A DNA stretch of 50,506 nt, taken from NCBI GenBank assembly GCA_014621425.1, contig JAANBB010000297.1:1-50506 (forward strand), written 5' to 3'. Below the pieces are notes generated by a model. That model was not told the origin of the DNA, ran no database searches, and saw only the letters and a list, made by a program, of their open reading frames with translations. The position numbers were made by a program, and so were the translations under genes. Positions 44,091 to 50,506 of this stretch are shown in pieces (within the stretch, counting starts at the first letter, position 1; the number at the start of each line of letters is the position of its first letter). The stretch is from Cylindrodendrum hubeiense. Its lineage: Eukaryota; Ascomycota; Sordariomycetes; Hypocreales; Nectriaceae.

Positions 44091-44787
44091 CCCCCGCGGC
44101 ATGCATGGATGGAGACGTCTCCTCGTGCAGCATGTGCTGTTGTCGCCTCCCCTCGTGGGATCTCCGGGGCTCAGCTACGTAATCCGTTTATCTGACCGCT
44201 TGCTAATTGTACGAGGCTAGATTAATAAAGCAACGAAAAACGTAGCTGCCTGCCATGCATCTGCATGGGTCCAGGTTGATAAGCTCCTCGGCGAGAGGTG
44301 CCGGCGGGTGGCTTTTTTTCTTCTCCAGCTGGTGGACGCGTCTAGTGGTGTAGCTCAGGTCTGGTAGGCGAGTAGGGTAGGTCCTTGACGAAACACCTCC
44401 CATGTAGAAGATGAAGGATCACCAGGCTCAAAGTTCCATGCCAGGAAGAGCAAGGGGAGGGATTCACCGTACACCGACAGTCAGATCCCGTCCTCGTGTG
44501 CATGTGCCAGGGCGGGGGTTGGATGTTCAGTATGCTGGTGACATGATGTCAGGTCAAACAAGCCGCCTTGTGACCTCGATCCCTTGGCTTGGTGTTCGTG
44601 GGGGCAAGGGTACTTGCCAGCATGTACCCTCTACCTCCAACTGGCTGAATAGCTCCAGACGGACCTGAAAGCTGTTGAGCTCAGCTTTTTAGGCCCGGGT
44701 CCCGGAGCTACTATCTGCCGGTCCGGCACGCACCCTGGTACCTCCACCTGCGCTCTCATTGGCTGGGAGCTACCCTGCAGCTCTGGC

Positions 44788-44794
44788 TGACGTG
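44788..44794 (+). promoter_or_regulatory. TGACGTG (CRE/UPRE-like) upstream of OST1
   Basis: TGACGTG lies about 160 bases before the OST1 ATG. The ACGT core is recognised by bZIP factors, and TGACGTG is the core of the metazoan UPR element; OST1 is an ER glycosylation gene and a plausible unfolded-protein-response target. A seven-base motif occurs often by chance. Confidence 0.3.
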
Positions 44795-44951
44795 CAATGG
44801 GCAACGTATGCTTTTCGAGCTGTCTCAGGAGGACTCGTTGTAAATCGAGGACTCGCGGCGTGTTGCGACAGACTTCATCCTCCCACGAACCCCCCTCTTT
44901 CCAATCCGGGTCCGCTCAATCGATGAGCGCGTCTCCTTCACATCCGCCAAC

Positions 44952-46516
44952 ATGAAGCCGTATTCGATTACAACGGCGCTCCTCGGCTTCTTGTCGACGG
45001 CCCTCGCCAGCGCCTCCACCGAGACACAGTCGTCCAAGGACAACCTGCCAGGCGACTTCAAGCCTCCCCAGGTTTTCAAGAACGCCAACCTCGTCCACGT
45101 CATCTCACTAGAGAAGAACTACGTCAAGGAGCAGATCAATGTTCTCGTTCAGAACGTCGCGTCTGAGCCCCAGGATGAATACTATCTGCCCTTCACGGCC
45201 GAACAGATGGCTCGCGTCGGAGGTTTCGAGGTTAAGGACCGCAAGGACGCAAACGCTGGGCCGTTTGTTGCTGAGCCTGTTGATCACGCCTCCCTGGAGT
45301 GAGTTTGCCGAGACGGCGCATCTCGACTCTGCTGACCGTTTGTCTTCCTAGCAGTGTCCAGTACTATCGCATTCGATTCCCCACTCCTCTCAAGGCTGGC
45401 GCCCAGCAGACCCTCGGCATCTCCTTCTACTACCTGAAGGCGTACACCCCCCTGCCTGCTTCTGTTGCCCAGGATGAGCTGCAATTCCTTGTCTACGACT
45501 TCTCCATCTATGCTCCATCTGCGTACCCGACTCTGAAGCAGAAGACCGAGGTCAAGTCCTGGTCTTCCGCTATCCCAGGCTACACCAAAATCAAGGACTT
45601 TCCCACCAAGCAGGGCGCCAAGTTGACGTACGGCCCCTTTGAGGAGCAGCCCGCCGGTGCCGTCTCCCCCGCTCAGGTCCGATTCGAGTACGAGAAGCCC
45701 GTCACCCACGTTGCGGAGTTGGACCGTGACATCGAGGTGAGCCATTGGGGCGGCAACGTTGCGTTCGAGGAGAGGTATGAGCTGTACCACCGTGGTGCCA
45801 ACTTGTCCACCCCTTTCAACCGAGTCAAGTGGGTTCAGGCTGCGTTCTACAACCCTCCCACCCACGCTCTGAAGGAGCTCCGAGTCCCCCTCCAGGTGGG
45901 AAGTGTGGACGCTTATTTCATCGATACCATCGGCAACGTGTCGACCTCGAGATTCAGAAGCAACAAGCGAGAGGCCCTGCTTGAGCTCAAGCCTCGCTAC
46001 CCCTTGTTCGGCGGCTGGAAGTACCCCTTCACCATCGGATGGAACTCCGATGCTGCCAACTTTGTGCGCAAGACTGCCACCGGTGGCTATGTTCTCAAGG
46101 TTCCTTTCCTTGAGGGACCGAAGCAGGCGGAAGGTGTCGAGTACCAGCAGGTCAATGTCAAGGTCCTCCTGCCCGAGGGTGCCGAGTAAGTCTCAATCAA
46201 CCCGTCCCTGTTGAAGCGTGTCTGACAATGATTTAGGAATGTCAAGTTCTTCACCACCATCCCCGAGTCGTCCATTGCATCGACCTCGGTCGGTATCACC
46301 AAGAGCTATCTTGACACCGTTGGACGCACCACTGTCACCATCACGGCCCGAAACCTTGTGGACGAGTTCCGGGACCGAGACCTCATCATCTCGTACGATG
46401 CGCCCCTGATCAGCACTCTGCGCAAGCCTATTGTCATTTTCGTCAGCATCCTGTCGCTCTATGTTGCGACCTGGGCGATCGGAAAGGTTCAGGTGGGCTT
46501 TCAGCCGAGGAAGTAG
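44952..46516 (+). CDS. ost1: Oligosaccharyltransferase alpha subunit OST1 (ribophorin I)
   Basis: Three exons (44952-45298, 45352-46185, 46237-46516), 486 residues. A cleavable signal peptide is clear (MKPYSITTALLGFLSTALAS). Ribophorin I signatures: FKNANLVHVISLEKNYVKEQ, YYRIRFPTPLKAGAQQTLGI, DIEVSHWGGNVAFEERYELY, LKPRYPLFGGWKYPFTIGWN. One C-terminal membrane helix (IVIFVSILSLYVATWAIGKV) is followed by a short basic tail, giving a type I protein with a luminal body. OST1 is a non-catalytic subunit of the complex that transfers the lipid-linked glycan to Asn-X-Ser/Thr sites. Both introns are phase 2 with donors read as GA|GT; spliced joints give ASLDSVQYYRI and GAENVKFFTTI. A TGACGTG motif upstream fits UPR control. 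Confidence 0.95.
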
Positions 46517-47132
46517 GGACATTTCCTCAGCGTTTATTTGAACGAATAAGCGGGAGCGGCATGGGAATGTTGTAAAAATGTAACATAGAAGGGTTTTTAT
46601 CTCAAATTGATTTGGCACAGCAGTAATGATGAACCAATCTCCTGGTGCTTGTTCCCGTTTACCATGTACCACGTAGTCGAGTCCCGCGTCAATCGAGGAT
46701 GAGATGCTGCGGAGAAACCTCGGATCCAGCTCTGCCACATGTACAGTTCGTATACCAGCCTCAGCGTCAGCCCCAAATGACGGCACCGGTCTTGTGCATT
46801 TGGTGGGTGGAGTGGGTGACGGCGAGGCACTCTGCGATGGTCATCCTGGTTCAAGGTACCCTCCCTGCTTGCATGTTGGTGGACATGGTGACCAAGAAAC
46901 TGGGCAGGAGACCATGCGAAGCCCTCAGCCCCGTATAAGATCATGGAGGTATCCCCCCAGTGCCTTTCACGATTCCCGTCCTTTGTTCCTCGTCATTCTG
47001 TATCTGCATCTCGCCTTTATTAAGACTGCGTCGCAACTCAACGACTGCTCCATTGAAGCCATCAGCCAACTGCCAACTTTTTAACTCTCAATACCAAATA
47101 TCCATCAACTCCGCCCGCCGCCTCTCGCAAAC
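46517..47132. other. Spacer between OST1 and the His-rich gene
   Basis: First 100 bases are AT-rich (OST1 3' UTR). The last 150 bases look like a fungal 5' leader, C/T- and A-rich. A 25-codon frame on the minus strand (around 46840-46765) was noted but not called. Confidence 0.45.
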
Positions 47133-47339
47133 ATGTGCTTCCGCGCCGAGCCCAAGACCAAGTACTACTACCACGAGGAAGTCATCCCCGCACGGCGTTA
47201 TCACCACCACCATGGACACAATCATCATCACCACCACTCCCCGCACGCCAGCTACACGAGCGTCACTCGACGGTCCTACAGCAGCCAGAGCCCGAGAGCG
47301 AGCTACCCTCGTGTCTATGAGGACAGGCGATATGTTTAG
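47133..47339 (+). CDS. Small His/Tyr/Arg-rich protein of unknown function
   Basis: 68 residues, single exon, ATG in good context (AAACATGTG). It begins MCFRAEPKTKYYYHEEVIPA and contains runs of four and five histidines (12 His in all), many Tyr, Arg and Ser, one Cys at position 2, and almost no hydrophobic residues, so it is probably disordered and soluble. I recognise no family with certainty, though short proteins starting Met-Cys with Tyr and His runs occur widely in filamentous ascomycetes. Metal binding (Zn, Ni or Cu) by the His runs is a guess, and Cys2 could be lipid-modified. The 5' flank looks like an ordinary leader. The reverse strand is also open, so codon-level support is only moderate. 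Confidence 0.6.
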   Translation: MCFRAEPKTKYYYHEEVIPARRYHHHHGHNHHHHHSPHASYTSVTRRSYSSQSPRASYPRVYEDRRYV

Positions 47340-48246
47340 GTAGCGACACCTGCGCACACGGTTCGGGCAAGGCGGGATAGGGAGGCTTTCACATTTAGGA
47401 CACGGGCACAACCGATTTAGGGGGGCTTTTTTTTACATTTTTCCCCATCTGGATAAGATGGAGGGCGGCATTCATCTTTCTGAGGCCGGGCGTTCGGATG
47501 GCAGCAGGGAAAGGCTGTCACGCAACATATATATCTAAATGTACACAACACGCGCACATGACAGCGAAGCCGTTATTTTATTCCATCAGTACTTCCACTT
47601 CACTTGCTAGTAGTACTCCGTGCACATCGTGAGGATTGGGCCACGCACGGCACAACCCGCAGTTTCGTCATCCCACCCGATGACCTGGTGGTGCTGAAGC
47701 CCCAAAGACAAAAGCCTGTTGCCACATCGAGCGGTGGGACCGCGGGGTCCCGCATCAGCAAGGCTAATTTGTATGACATCACTGTGCATTCCGTCACCAT
47801 CATCGCCGTGCCTCCGAGCCCCAAGATCGTCCGGGTGGTTTATGATACCGGAAGCAGGGAAGATGAGATCGTGCACGTCAGTTCGATCCAACGCCTCTGC
47901 CTTTATCCTCTTTTAAAGCCAGCCTATCCCTGTCTCTGAGCCTGGACCCTCACATCGCCATTAACTTTCAGCATTGCAACGTCAATACTGTACCAACCCA
48001 CAACACTTCCCCAAAACAACGATCCCTCGTGCCAGATCCCTGCATACCACTTCATCACTCAGTGTAAGCAATCCTCTGTCTTAAGTCAATTGCAGTTCGG
48101 ACCAATCGCGTATTTCCTTCTACTTTCGGGGACATCAAAACCCGTGGTCCCTCTTGCGGCATCAACGCTGACTTGGAGGAAAGGGCGCTGCACCTAGAAT
48201 CCTACTTCGTAATATCCGGGTGCGTTTCAACGTTTCCGACGCCGTC
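47340..48246. promoter_or_regulatory. Promoter and leader region of PIL1
   Basis: About 900 bases without a recognisable gene. It should include the 3' UTR of the His-rich gene and the PIL1 promoter. A 16-bp inverted repeat at 47736-47751 and a TTTTAAAG stretch near 47910 are visible. Confidence 0.5.
47736..47751. promoter_or_regulatory. Inverted repeat GGGACC-GCGG-GGTCCC
   Basis: A perfect 6-bp inverted repeat with a four-base GC spacer lies about 500 bases upstream of PIL1. It could be a site for a dimeric regulator, but no known factor is identified. Confidence 0.3.
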
Positions 48247-49349
48247 ATGTAAGTCCAACCTCACATCATTCATCGACTCTTCCTTCGAAATACCTGTCCC
48301 CTTGAGAACCCACCCTCCCAACGCCGTCATGTCTCGTTCTAGCTTCGACGGCTCCGTTCAGCACCTCATTCCCCTGTGTCGGCCAGACAGTGGGCTTACC
48401 ATGTCTTCTTACAGGAATCGCGCACTCTCCATCCGTTCCAATAAAACCAACAAGGCCTCTGGGTCTGCGGCTTCGAACACCAAGCGAGGCTTCTCCTTCA
48501 GCTCCCTCCGCGGCACCGTCCAGCCTGAGCTCTCTCGAAAGCTATTCCGCCTCATCAAGTCAGAGAACAACCTCATCGGAGCTCACGAGACGGCGGGCCG
48601 AGAACGTGTTGCCATCGCCACCCAGCTCTCGGAGTGGGGCGAACAGACTGGAGATGATAGCATCAGCGACATCTCGGACAAGGTGGGCGTCGTCTTGAGC
48701 GAGATGGGAGAGCAGGAAGATACCTATGCACATGCATTGGACGACTCTCGTGCGATTTTGAAGACTATCCGAAACACGGAAAAGAGTGTGCAGCCGAGTA
48801 GGGACGGGAAGAGCAAAATTGCGGACGAGATTCAGCGCATCAAAATGAAGGAGCCAGAGAGTGCGAAGCTGGTGGTTCTGGAACAGGAGTTGGTGCGGGC
48901 AGAGGCTGAGAACCTAGTGGCGGAGGCCCAGCTCTCCAACATTGTATGTCCTTGATGTCCCCAGTTCGGCTTGTTTATTACTAACGATTCCAAAGACTCG
49001 CCAGAAGCTCAAGGAGGCTTACGCAGCCGAGTTCGCCGCCACCATCGAGCGAGCAGAGAAACAGATCATCCTTGCCAAGCATGGGCGCCGCCTCCTGGAT
49101 CTCTTGGATGATACCCCCGTTGTTCCAGGCGACTCGCGGCCAGTGTACGAGCATTCTTCGCAGGCTCGCCAGATTCTCAACGACTGCGAGGACGACCTCA
49201 AGGAGTGGCAGCCCGAAACAGATGCGTACAAGACACCAGATGAGAGTCGGTCGCCAAGTCTGAAGGGCAAGGGAAAGGAGACGTCTGGAGTTGACGAAAC
49301 GGTACCAGTGCCGGTACAAACCGAGGCGAACCCTGAGTCTGCAGTTTAA
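48247..49349 (+). CDS. pil1: Eisosome core protein PIL1/LSP1 (BAR domain)
   Basis: Three exons (48247-48248, 48415-48943, 48996-49349), 294 residues. The start codon is split: exon 1 ends in AT directly before GTAAGT, and the acceptor TTACAG is followed by G AAT CGC, giving MNRALSIRSNKTNK, a start typical of the family. The BAR domain follows (FSFSSLRGTVQPELSRKLFR, IATQLSEWGEQTGDD, NTEKSVQPSRDGKSKIADEI, LEQELVRAEAENLVAEAQLS, AEKQIILAKHGRRLLDLLDD). Pil1 and Lsp1 polymerise under the plasma membrane to make eisosomes, sensing PIP2 and membrane tension. Without intron 1 splicing the ATG is followed at once by TAA, and an in-frame ATG at 48329 would give a form with 29 other N-terminal residues. 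The last intron ends in AAG. Whether it is the Pil1 or the Lsp1 copy cannot be told. Confidence 0.9.
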
Positions 49350-50315
49350 ATACCAGGGGCAATCTATGCCAAGCTTCGCGCTTCCTTGGTTGGGAGTAGA
49401 TGAGTTTATTACGGTTGTTGGTGTTTATTGCTTGGGCGGTTTTGTCTAGCCAAGTTGAAGGTTTTCTGCAAAGAGTTTCTGGCGCTGCTGTACTATATCC
49501 TACTAAGTCACTTGTTGTATTGTTAGTATTCCTCGTCTCTTTCAAACTCGCACTATGATTCTTAAGAGGCGTGCATCAGTGATATTTAGAGTGGCTCTCA
49601 AGTAAGCAGGGGTTGCAACAAGTGCCGGACCATCGGAGCGGGGCATCAAGCTGTTGCGGAATATGGAGACGCTTGTAGCCGTCGCCGAGGCCTGGTGAGG
49701 CTCCGTCGAGATGGTAAGACTCCTCCAAATCCAATCAATATGAGGTGATCACTCAACGTGGGTCTTGATGTCCTCAACGCGGCTTTTATCAAACAATGGT
49801 GTGGTTGAGTGGAACACATGCTTTGTGTGAGAAAACTGAAGACGGGAGGACACAGAGGGCCCCAAGAATTTGGCATGCTAGCGCCTTGAAAATACAAAAT
49901 TTGTGAGGCTTGGAGCACGTATTGGAGTGAGGTAGCTGCGTATCATGACAACGACAAAAATAACCTCTTCCAGTTAATCCGGACTGTCGCTGGGTGTGAA
50001 GATGGGCAATGAACAGTGTGGCCCGCCGTCATGATGGCTACCCTGGACTACCGAGTCGGGTTAGCGGTGGCTAGCAAGGTCCGATGCCAGGTCCGAGGCC
50101 ACGCATCCTCAGGCAAACCTCCATATTCCCGCGCCGGTGAACGTGCCGGCAGCTTTGGAAAAAAAGACCTCGGTCGACACGAGCATCCAGAGCCGACGGC
50201 CGACGACCGCGGGAAACAAGAGCTGGCGAGGAGTGCGTGACCTGTAACACTGCGTGTATCTTTATATTTGATTTTCCCCTTCTCTCCGGGGTCTCCACTC
50301 CCCCCCCATCTGTTA
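49350..50315. other. Spacer between PIL1 and the right-edge gene
   Basis: AT-rich after the PIL1 stop (3' UTR), no recognisable gene. A TATA-like TTTATATTTG lies at about 50261-50270, some 50 bases before the ATG of the partial gene. Confidence 0.5.
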
Positions 50316-50506
50316 ATGCTCGCCATCCAATCTTGCCGGCTGCAGAGGTTGTCTGTCTCCTCCCTACGAGCGCTGCCACAGCGCATCCAGCCGCTATCGC
50401 GGTCGCTGGCCCTACCGCCGCAGACGCTGACGCACCCGCTGTCGCTGTCGCCATCGCTCCCAGCTCCAGGGCCTGGACGGGCCAATCACACCGCAACGCT
50501 GGCGAC
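50316..50506 (+). CDS. Partial gene: probable mitochondrial presequence, cut by window edge
   Basis: From ATG at 50316 the plus strand is open to the end of the window (63 codons). The translation starts MLAIQSCRLQRLSVSSLRAL and has several Arg, many Ser/Leu/Gln and no acidic residue at all, as expected for a mitochondrial targeting sequence. A TATA-like stretch and C/T-rich leader lie just upstream. The mature protein is outside the window, so the product cannot be named. The region is GC-rich and the opposite strand is also open, so it may be fortuitous. Confidence 0.45.
   Translation, partial: MLAIQSCRLQRLSVSSLRALPQRIQPLSRSLALPPQTLTHPLSLSPSLPAPGPGRANHTATLA

Larger units (their letters stand above)
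42868..44951. promoter_or_regulatory. Long divergent promoter region, hexokinase and OST1
   Basis: About 2.1 kb without a convincing gene. It contains purine-rich stretches near 43680-43830, a 10-bp direct repeat near 44061, an inverted CCAAT box (ATTGG) at about 44757 and a TGACGTG motif at 44788-44794. The open frames here lack domains. Confidence 0.5.

Noticed and set aside
46765..46842. Minus-strand 25-codon frame starting MTIAECLAV downstream of OST1
   Set aside because: Reads like protein, but it is short, has no recognisable continuation by splicing and no similar family known to me.
46840..46870. GGTTCAA near 46851 as a tRNA T-loop
   Set aside because: No matching acceptor stem, anticodon arm or D-loop could be folded around it by eye.

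Overview
The window is a gene-dense stretch of nuclear chromosome from a filamentous ascomycete. The genes carry short GT-AG introns (mostly 45-100 nt), promoters and leaders are pyrimidine-rich, and closely spaced genes are arranged convergently or divergently. Several proteins have a filamentous-fungal form (VTC4, Pil1/Lsp1 eisosome protein, RMT2, STR2-type cystathionine gamma-synthase, a Nif1-like Sel1 protein). The flavour of the sequences suggests Sordariomycetes, perhaps Hypocreales. The species cannot be fixed by reading alone. No rRNA, tRNA, transposon, CRISPR or viral element was seen.

Layout. 1-4171: long non-coding stretch whose last 1.2 kb is pyrimidine-rich and has no ATG on the sense strand; it leads into a bZIP factor with a membrane segment (4172-6071, +). 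6072-8808: gene-free convergent region with simple repeats. 8809-10979 (-): six-exon Sel1-repeat protein whose first exon carries an apparent one-base frameshift. 12420-13971 (-): five-finger CCCH protein (ZC3H3/Red5-like), head-to-head with THO7 (14412-15455, +). 15641-16093 (-): tubulin chaperone A. 16860-18804 (-): cohesin RAD21, divergent from the Golgi Ca/Mn pump PMR1 (20468-23820, +), followed by COG4 (24248-26701, +) and SUA5 (27103-28668, +). 28819-29549 (-): COPI zeta (RET3), head-to-head with MCM4 (29934-33101, +). 33349-35161 (-): cystathionine gamma-synthase. 35931-38384 (-): VTC4, divergent from RMT2 (39729-41060, +). 41226-42867 (-): hexokinase, divergent from OST1 (44952-46516, +). 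47133-47339 (+): a 68-residue His-rich protein. 48247-49349 (+): PIL1/LSP1. 50316-end (+): the start of a probable mitochondrial protein, cut by the window edge.

Most of this is conserved housekeeping content. Themes are secretory pathway (PMR1, COG4, RET3, OST1), chromosome cycle (RAD21, MCM4), mRNA biogenesis (ZC3H3/Red5-like with THO7), phosphate and carbon metabolism (VTC4, hexokinase), and translation (SUA5). I see no biosynthetic cluster or defence island. The novelty is in gene architecture and regulation: a start codon split by an intron in PIL1 with an ATG-TAA mini-ORF when unspliced, a membrane-anchored bZIP factor with a long ATG-free leader, stop-free introns that would break a zinc finger or extend VTC4, overlapping uORFs before PMR1, an alternative-start organelle presequence on SUA5, micro-exons, and the Sel1 frameshift.
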